DNA from: a virus
IMG/VR virus record: IMGVR_UViG_3300044732_000293
Location: 1 to 64,000 of that record
Direction: 5' to 3' (one strand)
Length of the DNA stretch: 64,000 nt
Shown here: in pieces, positions 24,170-32,412 of the stretch
How the letters are laid out: every line of letters begins with the position of its first letter
Numbering within the stretch: the stretch's first letter is position 1
Position numbers and translations under genes: made by a program
The notes under the pieces: generated by a model
What the model was told of the DNA's origin: nothing
The model's database searches: none
The model's input: only the letters and a program-made list of their open reading frames with translations

Positions 24170-24685
24170 ATGGAAAAAATTACATTAAAACTTTATGAGT
24201 TCTACAATCTAGAAGCTGAACTCAATGGCTTAACCAACCAACAAACTGGTGAAAAAACTAGCTCTGGTTTATTACAAGAAAAGTTACCTTTAGTAACTAA
24301 GTACTGGTTATCTGACCTAGGTAAGAAAGTAGCAGCTGAAAAGGCTGCAGTGGAAGAACTTAAAAATGACTTGATCAAGAAGTATGGTAAAGAGGACGAC
24401 AAAGGTGGTATCTCTATCCCTATGGTAATTGATGAAGTGGATGCTGAAGGAAATGTAGTGTATACTACTCCTGATGCTGAAGGTAAGTCTTCTCCTAAAA
24501 AAGTGTTAAACCCAGACTTTCAGCAGTTTGAAAAAGAGTTCAATGAGCTTTTACAGACTGAGAAAGAATTAGAATATAGCACTATTAAATTAGCAGATTT
24601 TGCTAATGTAGAAACCTCTGAAAACTATAGTACTTTCTTTAAGCTTGTAAAAGTGGAAGAAGCTAAGGTAGTTCCTATGAATTAG
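24170..24685 (+). CDS. Helical phage protein resembling DUF1617-type tail proteins
   Basis: The product has 171 residues, almost all charged helix, with a short strand region around residues 85-115 (ISIPMVIDEVDAEGNVVY). The order is an N-terminal helix, a LQEKLPLVTKYWLSDLGKK segment, a long Lys/Glu helix, a beta insert with a Lys-Val-Leu-Asn-Pro-Asp-Phe turn, and a C-terminal helix pair. This recalls the small DUF1617-type phage structural proteins, a resemblance in architecture only. It ends in a double stop (TAGTAG) and is followed by a terminator, so it forms a one-gene unit with its own promoter candidate. That arrangement suggests separate control of its level. Confidence 0.65.
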   Translation: MEKITLKLYEFYNLEAELNGLTNQQTGEKTSSGLLQEKLPLVTKYWLSDLGKKVAAEKAAVEELKNDLIKKYGKEDDKGGISIPMVIDEVDAEGNVVYTTPDAEGKSSPKKVLNPDFQQFEKEFNELLQTEKELEYSTIKLADFANVETSENYSTFFKLVKVEEAKVVPMN

Positions 24686-24722
24686 TAGTAGCGGGGCTGC
24701 TGTCCTATCCATTATACGTAAT

Positions 24723-24754
24723 AAACCATCTAGAGAAATCTAGGTGGTTTTTTT
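24723..24754 (+). terminator. Rho-independent terminator with GAAA loop
   Basis: A 12-bp stem (24723-24734 with 24739-24750, one U-G pair) closes a GAAA tetraloop and runs into seven T residues. It terminates the one-gene unit just before it. Confidence 0.9.
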
Positions 24755-24774
24755 GTTATTATACTCAATTTTCC

Positions 24775-24795
24775 GTATATTATATTGTAGACTTA
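24775..24795 (+). promoter_or_regulatory. Promoter-like repeated motif, copy 2
   Basis: GTATATTATATTGTAGACT matches the motif before 317 and two later copies. It follows a terminator, as copy 1 does, with a TTG 19 nt upstream (24753-24755). The next start codon is 25 nt downstream. It probably drives the operon starting at 24821. Confidence 0.5.
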
Positions 24796-24820
24796 TACAA
24801 AACTTTAAACTTTTAATATT

Positions 24821-25324
24821 ATGGCACTAAAAATTACTAGCCAAATTGGAACAGATCGTGGAATTACTTCTGAAGCTTATGTAAGAATTGCTGACTATCA
24901 AGTTAGTAAATACGGATCTGCTAACTTTAGAATTGAATTATATCAATCTCAAGATGATGTAGTTTTTCCTGGTACATACCCTGGACCTAATATGTCTGGT
25001 ACTGGACCAGCTCGTAACCAACAAATTGGTGAAAGTTTATATGTAGCTATGACTAAGCAAGTTACTGAAACTGTTACAGTTAGACGTATGGTTCCTGTTG
25101 AAGTTACAGAAGAAGTACCTGGTGCCCCAGATGCTGATGGAAACTCTACAACCACTACTACAATTCGTACAGAAATGCAAGAGCAAGATGTAGAAGAAAC
25201 TGTTACTAAAACTGTACCTGATATGTCAGGAGCAGAAGGTGTAGATATTTTTGCTTTTGGATATGGTAAATTAAAAGCTAAACTTCAAGATTTATTTGGA
25301 GAAGCAAACGTTGTTGATTGTTAA
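24821..25324 (+). CDS. Conserved phage structural protein of unknown role
   Basis: The product has 167 residues. The N-terminal third (MALKITSQIGTDRGITSEAY, then VRIADYQVSKYGSANFRIELY) is of a kind I recall from Bacteroidota phage late operons. The middle has a Thr/Val/Glu repeat region (residues 80-130), probably disordered or an extended strand. The last 30 residues are Gly/Phe-rich followed by a helix. There is no signal peptide or membrane segment. It is the first gene of the unit that follows the terminator and promoter-like motif, and the Cys-rich genes come next. I do not know its function and call it structural from position alone. Confidence 0.65.
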   Translation: MALKITSQIGTDRGITSEAYVRIADYQVSKYGSANFRIELYQSQDDVVFPGTYPGPNMSGTGPARNQQIGESLYVAMTKQVTETVTVRRMVPVEVTEEVPGAPDADGNSTTTTTIRTEMQEQDVEETVTKTVPDMSGAEGVDIFAFGYGKLKAKLQDLFGEANVVDC

Positions 25325-25348
25325 TAACTCATTGATATATAAGTACTT

Positions 25349-26575
25349 ATGCTACCTACAAAATCTAATACTGCTGATAAGGGTTGTGCTCCAGTCTCTT
25401 CCAATTGCGTAATTTGGCAGGGTCCTAACCTGTCATGTATCAACCTTTGCAACGGTGATACCGTATCAGATGTAGTCTACAAACTTGCCGTAGAACTATG
25501 TGATTTACAAGCCCAGTTAGATCTTTCTGATCTTGACTTATCTTGTGTAGTGCAAGCTTGTCAAACTTGCCCAGAGCCAGTAAAAACCCTATCAGCCGTA
25601 TTGGATCTTATTATCACAAAGACATGTGATATAGAGCAAATTATTACTGATTTACAAAATGGTACTAGTGATTATGTAGAACCAAATTTAACTCTTCCTG
25701 CTTGTTTACAGTATGTAAATGCTCAGGGTCAGAATGTTACTTCAGTTCCTCACACTACATTTAGTAGCACAATGGCTACTAAGGTTTGTGCTCTTAATAC
25801 TTTAGTAAATACTCATACTAGCCAGATTACTGGTCATGAAAATAGAATTGTAGTTCTTGAAAACAAAACTGCAGACTTACTTCCTACAATTGTTCCAAAC
25901 TGTATATATGGATCTGACACTTCTGCTAAAACTCTTAACCAAGCTTTAGATACTTTAGAAGATCAGTTTTGTGTTCTTAGAGGAACTTTAGGAACTACTA
26001 CTGCTATTACAGCTGCAGCTGCTCAACAATGTGCGGGTTTAGCTCAAGCTACAGCATTTTCTCAAAATGGTACTTTAGGAAACATTCCAGGATGGAAACC
26101 TACTGTAACTACTCTTGCTGATTCTTTCCATAATCTATGGTTGACAGTATGTGACATGAGATCTGCTATGAAAGATGTTCTTACATCAGGTTCTGGTGGA
26201 GGTGCATGTTCTGGCTTTATTCTTAAGTTTGCTGCTTATGCTGATAACAATCGTCAAAATGTTACTTTAAGATTTGATACTTATACAACTATTCCTTCAG
26301 GGTTTACAGATTGTGATGGGGCAGGTGCTACTGTTACAATTAAAGATAATACTGGTAAAACTTATACAGGACGTGTAGTATTATCAACTGCAGTAAGTAA
26401 TACATCAGGTGTAACATTTGCTCTTGCATCATCAGGTTTGAATTTTTCTTCACCATATACTATTACAGTAGATGGTTGTGTAATCAAAGATGGTGTTTCT
26501 TGTAACAAAACTTATACTGAAACTATTACTGTTCCTTGTCCTACTGTAACAGGTGTAACAGCAACATTAGCTTAA
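25349..26575 (+). CDS. Cys-rich virion or adhesin protein
   Basis: The product has 408 residues. The first 80 contain many Cys in short spacing (CAPVSSNC, CINLC, CVVQACQTCP), followed by helical stretches that look like coiled coils (ITKTCDIEQIITDLQN, TLVNTHTSQITGHENRIVVLENK). The last 120 residues are beta-rich with further Cys, like a small binding domain (GFILKFAAYADNNRQNVTL). The overall plan, a Cys-rich base followed by a trimeric coil and a tip, fits a small fibre or spike. The next gene begins with a related Cys-rich segment. Function is inferred from design and position, and no family is assigned. Confidence 0.65.
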   Translation: MLPTKSNTADKGCAPVSSNCVIWQGPNLSCINLCNGDTVSDVVYKLAVELCDLQAQLDLSDLDLSCVVQACQTCPEPVKTLSAVLDLIITKTCDIEQIITDLQNGTSDYVEPNLTLPACLQYVNAQGQNVTSVPHTTFSSTMATKVCALNTLVNTHTSQITGHENRIVVLENKTADLLPTIVPNCIYGSDTSAKTLNQALDTLEDQFCVLRGTLGTTTAITAAAAQQCAGLAQATAFSQNGTLGNIPGWKPTVTTLADSFHNLWLTVCDMRSAMKDVLTSGSGGGACSGFILKFAAYADNNRQNVTLRFDTYTTIPSGFTDCDGAGATVTIKDNTGKTYTGRVVLSTAVSNTSGVTFALASSGLNFSSPYTITVDGCVIKDGVSCNKTYTETITVPCPTVTGVTATLA

Positions 26576-26594
26576 TATTTAAAATAATTATACT

Positions 26595-27041
26595 ATGGCT
26601 TGTCAAGGTTGTAATGATACTGCTCTTCCACTGACCAACTGCAATGATGGTTGTGCAGATTGTAGTCCTACAAATGCAGTAGGATTACCTGATTGCCCTC
26701 CATCTAGTGAACCTTGTGAAGATTTATTATATAGTGAGTGTTTAAAATACACTGGTCCTAATTTACCTACTCTGGGTATTACTAACGGCATGCGTTTAAA
26801 GACTGCATTAGCAGCTTTGAATGTTGTACTATTAGGAGCTAATCCACCAGCAAAAAATCATGTAATCACTGTAACTGCTGTACAAAAGAAAGCTACTGTT
26901 GAATACTTAAATAAACTTGGAGTAATTACTTCAATCACTGTTACTAATACAACTAGTCCTCAAACTATTTGTGCTTTGGTAAATACACCAGCTGTTGTAT
27001 CTGGTAGCGGTAGTATTTCACTTACTACTACAACTTGCTAA
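26595..27041 (+). CDS. Small Cys-rich protein
   Basis: The product has 148 residues. The first 55 contain ten Cys (MACQGCND, NCNDGCADC, DCPPSSEPCEDLLYSEC). Residues 60-90 form a helix with the sequence GMRLKTALAALNVVLL. The rest is beta, ending in TTTTC. The beginning resembles the start of the gene before it, so the two may share a Cys-stabilised base domain that could bind metal or form disulfides outside the cell. It is followed 9 nt later by the first of three FN3-like proteins. It is probably part of the same virion substructure. No family is recognised. Confidence 0.6.
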   Translation: MACQGCNDTALPLTNCNDGCADCSPTNAVGLPDCPPSSEPCEDLLYSECLKYTGPNLPTLGITNGMRLKTALAALNVVLLGANPPAKNHVITVTAVQKKATVEYLNKLGVITSITVTNTTSPQTICALVNTPAVVSGSGSISLTTTTC

Positions 27042-27050
27042 AACTAATAT

Positions 27051-27482
27051 ATGTTACCTGAATGTGATAAATATAGAGTGCTAAGTTTAAGCTTTGCTAA
27101 TCCTGAAGTAGAACCAGCTAATGGTTATAATGTTCAATGGAGAGCTGTAGGAAATACTGAATGGAATACTGTAGTGGGAGTACTTAATAATCCTATTCTT
27201 ATTCCAAATGTTCCGGCTTGTTATAATATTGAAGGAACTATACAAGCAAATTGTGGGGATGGCAACTTAGGTAAGACTAGCTACTTTGCTGTATCTGGTT
27301 CTGTTAAAACTTGTTTTTTATATTCATTAGCTACAAACGGTACTACATATACTTATACATCTTGTAGTACAAATCAACCTACTTCTGTAACGGTAGGATC
27401 AAGTGGTGCTGTTACGATTTCAGCTTATGAAGGTAGTATTAGTCCTATGACAGGAGTATCACGTTTAGATGTAATTGCATAA
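27051..27482 (+). CDS. FN3-like virion protein, copy 1
   Basis: The product has 143 residues. Residues 10-90 have the pattern of a fibronectin type III sandwich: NGYNVQWRAVGNTEW, then IPNVPACYNIEGTIQANCGDG. The rest is a short beta segment with a Cys near residue 85 and another near residue 103. The next two genes have the same domain (GGYVVKYWPVGRP, then NVPAGVYDGTIQAACGGG; and YRVKYWPTSSPTN, then YSGTIEAKCGTN). The three therefore form a tandem family. FN3-type domains on phage virions commonly mediate weak surface binding. Confidence 0.68.
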   Translation: MLPECDKYRVLSLSFANPEVEPANGYNVQWRAVGNTEWNTVVGVLNNPILIPNVPACYNIEGTIQANCGDGNLGKTSYFAVSGSVKTCFLYSLATNGTTYTYTSCSTNQPTSVTVGSSGAVTISAYEGSISPMTGVSRLDVIA

Positions 27483-27485
27483 TAA

Positions 27486-28043
27486 ATGGCAACACTAACT
27501 ATAAATTTTACTGGTACAACACCTGCTCCAATTGGAGGTTACGTAGTTAAATACTGGCCTGTTGGAAGACCTAATGATGGTGATGGAAAAACTGTTACAG
27601 CAAGTCCTGCTGTTTTTAATAATGTTCCTGCCGGTGTATATGATGGAACAATTCAAGCTGCCTGTGGCGGTGGAGTTTTAAGTACTCCTGTTACATTTAA
27701 TGTAAACCTTGTTGAAACAGTTCCTTATTCAATTACTGGAGGCACACCTAGTGCAAGTTGTGGAAACTCAGCATCAGGTGTTCTTGTAGTTAACACTGCA
27801 GGTTATAAAGCTAGAGTTACTACAGTATATTATAGCGGAACTGGATCAAGACCAGGAGCTACTCTTACTATTAAACAAGGACAAAATGTAATAGCTACAG
27901 TAAGTTCTCCAGTAACTGTAAACAACACTCCTCTCACTGTAGCATCTGCTAATATTCCTATTGGAAATTATACATGGATTCTTACAGAAGTTAATTGTAG
28001 TAATGGTAGTGGAGTATCTTCATTTTCAATGTCTAATTCATAA
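27486..28043 (+). CDS. FN3-like virion protein, copy 2
   Basis: The product has 185 residues. Residues 1-80 are an FN3-like domain closely related to the neighbours, with the GTIQAACGGG end. The second half (PYSITGGTPSASCGNSASG onward) is an additional beta domain with two Cys, about 100 residues long. It lies 3 nt after copy 1 and 3 nt before copy 3. The presence of a second domain distinguishes it from copy 1. A binding role at the virion surface is inferred from the domain type and the neighbouring genes. Confidence 0.68.
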   Translation: MATLTINFTGTTPAPIGGYVVKYWPVGRPNDGDGKTVTASPAVFNNVPAGVYDGTIQAACGGGVLSTPVTFNVNLVETVPYSITGGTPSASCGNSASGVLVVNTAGYKARVTTVYYSGTGSRPGATLTIKQGQNVIATVSSPVTVNNTPLTVASANIPIGNYTWILTEVNCSNGSGVSSFSMSNS

Positions 28044-28046
28044 TAG

Positions 28047-29360
28047 ATGCCATATAGTTTAACCATAAATTTTACACCTCCAACTGGAAATGGTTATCAG
28101 TTTGTAACTGAGTACCGAGTTAAATATTGGCCAACAAGTAGTCCTACTAATGTTAGTACAGTATTTACTACTGCATTTCCATTAGTACTTACTGATTTAA
28201 ATCTTAGTAGCTATTCTGGGACAATAGAAGCTAAATGTGGAACTAACTATGGAACTCCAAGATCTTTTGGTCCAATAGTTATTGCAGGTGGCGGTGGTGG
28301 TACACCAAGTACTCCAGCATGTCCTTATAGAGTTGTGCTTTATGAAGATGAATCCGTAAGTTATCCTACTGGAGCATCTGGTAATACAACAGGTTGCCCT
28401 AAACCTGGTTATAGAATTAAACTTACTACTGAAGGTGGGGCTCTTGTAACTACATCTACAGCGTTAACTGTAGGTGTTACTTATACTGTTGAAACAGGAG
28501 ATTGTGCTAATCCTATAAGTGTTGAAACTTTTTCTACTACCCTTACTATCCCTGCAGGTTCTTCTATATCTTCTGGTGCAGCAGGAACAAGTTCAAGTTG
28601 TTATAATTATCATGTAGTTGGTAATAATGGTACAAATGATAGAGAATCAATTGATTGGTCATATGTTAGTTGTGCAGGTCTTACAATTAATCGTAGTATT
28701 GTAAATACTGCTGATACTGATGTATGTGCAAGACAAGGTAGTATTAGCGGTTCTGTTGACGAAACTGAGGGTACAGCTTGTGGTACTGTTACTACATCTG
28801 GTGCATATTTACAAGTAACTCAAGCTAATCAAAGAATTAGTAGTGTTAGTTTTTCAGCAGGAAATCCTACTACATTAGTAAACGGAACTCTTACTTGCAA
28901 TTTAACTTACGTTGGTGGTTCTGCAACTTTGCCTACTCAAAATATTTATTTAAATGTAACAGAAACTACAGCAGGATCAAGTAAGACAATAACATGGTAT
29001 TTTTCAAATAGTGCAAGTGGTCCTATAAATGCTAGTCTTCCTTTTGATGTAAAACTATCATATGAAGCTAGTGGATATGGTGTATCAGGAGGTTCACAAA
29101 ATGTATTGTCTACAATAGATGTAACTAGTTTAGAGATAGCTTCTAGTGAAACCATGCAAGGTCAAGGTACTACTGCTTATAACTGGGTTAGTGTGTTTAA
29201 TTTAGAAGTATCATTTAGATCAAGTATTTCTGGTAATTATACTACACCTATTACAATGCTTAACTCATCAGGAGGCTACCAAAATAATCCTGTTAGTTAT
29301 ACATATAATGGTACTATTTATAAAATTAATTTATATAGAAATCCTACTACAGCTTATTAA
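28047..29360 (+). CDS. FN3-like virion protein, copy 3 (long)
   Basis: The product has 437 residues. Residues 1-80 are the FN3-like domain shared with the two genes before. A Gly-rich hinge (AGGGGGTPSTP) follows, then a Cys-containing beta region (about residues 90-180) and a long beta-rich C-terminal part with an RYNNPVSYTYNGTIY-like end. It is the last gene before two hairpins and a terminator, so it closes the unit begun at 24821. The step-wise increase in length over the three copies (143, 185 and 437 residues) suggests duplication followed by acquisition of different tips. Confidence 0.68.
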   Translation: MPYSLTINFTPPTGNGYQFVTEYRVKYWPTSSPTNVSTVFTTAFPLVLTDLNLSSYSGTIEAKCGTNYGTPRSFGPIVIAGGGGGTPSTPACPYRVVLYEDESVSYPTGASGNTTGCPKPGYRIKLTTEGGALVTTSTALTVGVTYTVETGDCANPISVETFSTTLTIPAGSSISSGAAGTSSSCYNYHVVGNNGTNDRESIDWSYVSCAGLTINRSIVNTADTDVCARQGSISGSVDETEGTACGTVTTSGAYLQVTQANQRISSVSFSAGNPTTLVNGTLTCNLTYVGGSATLPTQNIYLNVTETTAGSSKTITWYFSNSASGPINASLPFDVKLSYEASGYGVSGGSQNVLSTIDVTSLEIASSETMQGQGTTAYNWVSVFNLEVSFRSSISGNYTTPITMLNSSGGYQNNPVSYTYNGTIYKINLYRNPTTAY

Positions 29361-29372
29361 AATAATAAAAAA

Positions 29373-29401
29373 GTCAGTGGTTTTGTTGGTTTCCACCTGA
29401 C
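29373..29401 (+). terminator. Imperfect hairpin upstream of terminator
   Basis: GTCAGTGG (29373-29380) pairs with CCACCTGAC (29393-29401), leaving one bulged base and a 12-nt loop. It lies immediately before a stronger terminator, so the two hairpins may act in tandem. Confidence 0.5.
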
Positions 29402-29407
29402 AAACAA

Positions 29408-29441
29408 AGCCCTGCCATTTCTATGGTGGGGCTATATTTTT
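29408..29441 (+). terminator. Rho-independent terminator
   Basis: An 11-bp stem (29408-29418 with 29423-29433, two G-U pairs) closes a 4-nt loop, followed by ATATTTTT. It ends the unit of FN3-like genes. Confidence 0.85.
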
Positions 29442-29474
29442 AAACCAATGTGGATATTATGTGTATAATAAAAG

Positions 29475-29503
29475 TTGTAAGTAATAATTTTACTCTAACT
29501 TTA
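29475..29503 (+). promoter_or_regulatory. Bacteroidota-type promoter candidate
   Basis: TTG (29475-29477), an 18-nt spacer and TAACTTTA (29496-29503) approximate the TTG-N19-TAnnTTTG pattern with one mismatch. It lies between the terminator and the phosphoesterase gene, whose start is 24 nt downstream. Confidence 0.45.
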
Positions 29504-29527
29504 TACACCATATACTAAACTCTACTT

Positions 29528-30841
29528 ATGAATTTAATTAATCAGGTCTATGGGTCTCTTCGTTGGAAGAAAACAGATGAAGTCTGTGCAGCTAAATTAG
29601 GTATTTCTCTTCAAAAATACCAAGAAATTAAAAAACAAATTTATCAAACTAAGGAGCTTTTGCAAACTGAACTTGACAGTAGTCTTGTAGACATTGTTGG
29701 TAAAAGAATGTTAGAGCTTATTGATGATGAAACTATTAAGAATCAATATATCTTAGACCTTGAGAATCAATTAGTTGATGCTATTAATCAAAATAAAGAA
29801 AAGGTTGTTGAATTTAAAGAAAACCTAGAAGATGGTACAGCTGAGATTAAAGGTATAGCTTTTGCTGAACCTAAAAGTCCTGAAGAAATTATTAGAATTC
29901 TTAAGATAGATACTGAAAAGTGGAAGCTTAGTTCTTATTGGAATAAGCAACATAAAGATTACTGGTTGGTTTCAGCCATGGTTACCCAAAAGAAACCAGA
30001 GGCTCAGGATTTCTTAGCTGAGACTCTTAAAAATTTCAAGCCTAAATATACACCCGTTGCAAAGGTACTGGTAAATGACAAGTTTTCTGAATCCACTGTG
30101 GGGGTTTTGAGTATTCAAGACCTTCACTTTGGTAAAGAGAACAATGAGACTATTGTAGAAGATTTTAAAAAAGCTATAGAAAGTCTTGTTTTAAGATCTT
30201 ACCAATCACATCAAGTAGACAAGATTGTTTATGTTATAGGAGGAGACTTATTAAACATGGATACATTTCATGGTAGTACTACTTCTGGAACATTAGTTGA
30301 CTCAGACCAAAGAGCTCAGGATGCCTATAATGATGCATTTGAAGCTATGTACTGGTCTATTAACTATATTAAGCAATTCTGTAACACTTTGGATGTAGTG
30401 TACCTTCCTGGCAATCATGATAGATTATCTTCTTATCATCTAGTACATGCTTTATCTAAATGCTTTAATGACCTTAGTGTTAGATTTGATGCTGGGTATG
30501 CTGAAAGAAAAGTTGTAGTTTATGGTCAAAACTTTTTAGCTTTTGAACATGGCGATGTGACTAAGAAGATGACAGCTTTAGTTTATGCAACAGAGTTTCC
30601 AATTGAATGGGGACAAACTATGTATCGTACATGTTACACAGGACACTTTCATACTAAAAAAGTAACAGAGTTTGTAACAGATAATGAGATACATGGTTTC
30701 TCTATTAAACATCTACCTAGTCTTTGTAAATCAGATTACTGGCATTATCATAATAAGTTTACAGGTTCTAAGCGTCAAGCTGTTATGGAAATACATAGTA
30801 TTACTAAAGGTAAAATTTCTGAGTTTACCTATACAGCTTAA
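29528..30841 (+). CDS. Calcineurin-like metallophosphoesterase
   Basis: The product has 437 residues. The C-terminal 250 carry the full metal-binding motif set of the family: D198-x-H200, GGD240, GNHD (295-298), EHGD with H341, and GHFH (H373 and H375). These bind two metal ions and support a nuclease or phosphodiesterase. The N-terminal 190 residues are helical, and the start (DEVCAAKLGISLQKYQEIKK) looks like a helix-turn-helix, which hints at DNA binding. Relatives include SbcD/Mre11-type nucleases. A gene of this type among late genes could trim DNA ends or degrade host DNA, both inferred. It is the first gene after a terminator and a promoter candidate. Confidence 0.85.
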   Translation: MNLINQVYGSLRWKKTDEVCAAKLGISLQKYQEIKKQIYQTKELLQTELDSSLVDIVGKRMLELIDDETIKNQYILDLENQLVDAINQNKEKVVEFKENLEDGTAEIKGIAFAEPKSPEEIIRILKIDTEKWKLSSYWNKQHKDYWLVSAMVTQKKPEAQDFLAETLKNFKPKYTPVAKVLVNDKFSESTVGVLSIQDLHFGKENNETIVEDFKKAIESLVLRSYQSHQVDKIVYVIGGDLLNMDTFHGSTTSGTLVDSDQRAQDAYNDAFEAMYWSINYIKQFCNTLDVVYLPGNHDRLSSYHLVHALSKCFNDLSVRFDAGYAERKVVVYGQNFLAFEHGDVTKKMTALVYATEFPIEWGQTMYRTCYTGHFHTKKVTEFVTDNEIHGFSIKHLPSLCKSDYWHYHNKFTGSKRQAVMEIHSITKGKISEFTYTA

Positions 30842-30879
30842 ACTTTAAAAGTTTAGCTAGGAAACTTCATAGATTTTTC

Positions 30880-30903
30880 GTAAATTATTAATGTAGAACT
30901 ATA
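30880..30903 (+). promoter_or_regulatory. Promoter-like repeated motif, copy 3
   Basis: GTAAATTATTAATGTAGAAC matches the other three copies. It touches the GTG start at 30904. The region before it (AGATTTTTCGTA) also matches that before copy 4 (AGATTTTATAGTA), extending the similarity upstream. If this is a promoter, the transcript would be nearly leaderless. Confidence 0.42.
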
Positions 30904-31488
30904 GTGAAAATATACCAAAAGCCAGATTTAAACGCTCCTAGATACAGACCTAAAAAGTTAAACCTAACAAACACAGATTTTTATAACAGGTTTGTTGAGG
31001 AAAATCCTAAATATGCTTCTATAACTTATGATAAGTTTAAAGAGGTTATTAAAACTTTTAATGGTAAGATTTGGGAAACTGCAGTTAATGAAAGAGATGG
31101 TGTAGAATTACCTGAACAGCTTGGGTATATTTTTATTGGTACTTGTCCTAGATCTAAAAAGAAGAACACAGATTTTAAAAAGTCAGAACATTACGGGAAG
31201 ACTGTACAGAATCAAAATTGGGAATCAGATCAGTGTATTGCTAAAATATTCTATACCAATTTTGAAACTAAATATAGGTTTAAGCATAATGATATGTGGG
31301 GCTTTTCTGCTGTTAGAGATTTTAAAAGAACAGTGGCTAAAACATATCCTATAGAATGGAAAAAGTATGTGGTAGTAGATAACCTAGTAAGAGTGAGTCG
31401 GATTTTTAGAAAAGAGAAGTTTAAGGACTTTAAGAGAAATGAAACTATAGATTTATTAAAAGATTATGATGAGTTTAATTTAGACTAA
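30904..31488 (+). CDS. Unknown conserved phage protein with GTG start
   Basis: The product has 194 residues. It starts at GTG because an in-frame stop lies 15 nt upstream and no ATG is near. It is basic and rich in Lys, Phe, Tyr and Asn. The segment LPEQLGYIFIGTCPRSKKKN (residues 64-83) followed by a Trp/Phe-rich second half (MWGFSAVRDFKRTVAK) suggests a nucleic-acid- or tail-associated protein. It has no signal peptide or membrane segment. It precedes the ring-protein candidates by one base and so belongs to the neck/tail unit. I do not recognise a family. Confidence 0.65.
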   Translation: MKIYQKPDLNAPRYRPKKLNLTNTDFYNRFVEENPKYASITYDKFKEVIKTFNGKIWETAVNERDGVELPEQLGYIFIGTCPRSKKKNTDFKKSEHYGKTVQNQNWESDQCIAKIFYTNFETKYRFKHNDMWGFSAVRDFKRTVAKTYPIEWKKYVVVDNLVRVSRIFRKEKFKDFKRNETIDLLKDYDEFNLD

Positions 31489-31489
31489 T

Positions 31490-32164
31490 ATGTCAAAGAA
31501 TACAGTGGGAGATATCATCTCAAGAATACGTAGCCAAGTAAAAGCTGTGAGACAAGACTCTATGCTTACTGACCGTCTTATATATAGTTTTGTACTTAAG
31601 CATTCTAAATGGTTAATGAAACGTGAAGACAGTAAGAATAAGCTTATGGCTTTTTCTGGGGTTATGCAAACTATGGACCATGTTGAACTTGTAGAAGTTG
31701 ACAAGGTTCAAGCTATGTGTACTGGTTTAAGTTCTGATTGTACAATTAAAAGAACTAAAGCTAAGCTTCCAGTTTTCTTACAGGGTTATTACGGTCCTTT
31801 AGTAAGAACTGTAGCTTCTTTAGATGGTTCTGAGGAATTACAACCTATTCTTCCTACAACTTACTTAGCATTAAGTAAGAGTAAGAATTTTAAATATAAC
31901 AAGACTAAATACTACTGGTTCTTAGATAACTATATGTACTTTCCTAATCTTGATTGGGATGGTATACGTGTAGAAGGAATCTTTGAAGATGATATTAGTG
32001 CATATACATGTGCAGCTGATTCTTGTATTACAAGAACAGATTTGCAGTTTAATGTACCAGACTATCTTCACGGAGAAGTAGAAGCAGCTGTATTAAAAGA
32101 TCTTATTTCTATGTACCAATTACCTTCAGATATTTCTGCTGATAAACAAAATCCTTTAAGATAA
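31490..32164 (+). CDS. Neck/tail ring protein candidate
   Basis: The product has 224 residues. The N-terminus (IISRIRSQVKAV-x-QDSMLTDRLIYSF, then LMKREDSKNKLM) follows a pattern I recall in crAss-like and other Bacteroidota phage proteins that form part of the tail barrel. The middle contains Cys and beta segments. The C-terminus (DYLHGEVEAAVLKDLISMY) is a helix pair like those of tail adaptor proteins. It is followed by a second such gene and then by the muzzle-like protein, the usual order for a podovirus-type tail. The role is inferred from pattern and gene order. No structural homology could be checked. Confidence 0.6.
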   Translation: MSKNTVGDIISRIRSQVKAVRQDSMLTDRLIYSFVLKHSKWLMKREDSKNKLMAFSGVMQTMDHVELVEVDKVQAMCTGLSSDCTIKRTKAKLPVFLQGYYGPLVRTVASLDGSEELQPILPTTYLALSKSKNFKYNKTKYYWFLDNYMYFPNLDWDGIRVEGIFEDDISAYTCAADSCITRTDLQFNVPDYLHGEVEAAVLKDLISMYQLPSDISADKQNPLR

Positions 32165-32165
32165 A

Positions 32166-32405
32166 ATGGCAAAAGCTTATAAAAAGTATATTCTTATTGA
32201 CCATGGTAATAATAGACATGTGTTTATTAATAGCCTTGGTGAACTAACTGCATGGTTTGCTGGTCAGACTCCTGCTGTAGATATTAGTACATTACCTGTA
32301 GATGGTACTGGTCTATTTACTACATTAAAACTTATCAGAACAGACAATGGGGTTATAGTACCAATTAAGAAAGTAGTTAACAACGCATCAGTTTGTTTTC
32401 AATAA
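32166..32405 (+). CDS. Small protein between ring-protein candidates
   Basis: The product has 79 residues and is predicted to be mainly beta. It starts with a basic segment (MAKAYKKYILIDHGNNRHVF) and continues with short strands (LTAWFAGQTPAVDI, LKLIRTDNGVIVPIKKVV). There is one Cys near the C-terminus and no membrane segment. It lies one base after the preceding ring-protein candidate and 7 nt before the next, so it is translated with them. A small connector or decoration protein is possible, but there is no direct evidence. Confidence 0.6.
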   Translation: MAKAYKKYILIDHGNNRHVFINSLGELTAWFAGQTPAVDISTLPVDGTGLFTTLKLIRTDNGVIVPIKKVVNNASVCFQ

Positions 32406-32412
32406 TTAAGAA

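Noticed and set aside
15572-24685. TAG stop-codon reassignment, known in some crAss-like phages
   Set aside because: Only two genes end in TAG (15574 and 24685), both at sensible ends followed by a new gene start or a terminator. No long genes contain in-frame TAG or TGA, so the standard code fits.
24686-24722. Possible tRNA or RNA element after the double stop
   Set aside because: The short GC-richer stretch cannot form a cloverleaf and lacks a CCA-proximal stem. It is only a spacer before the terminator.
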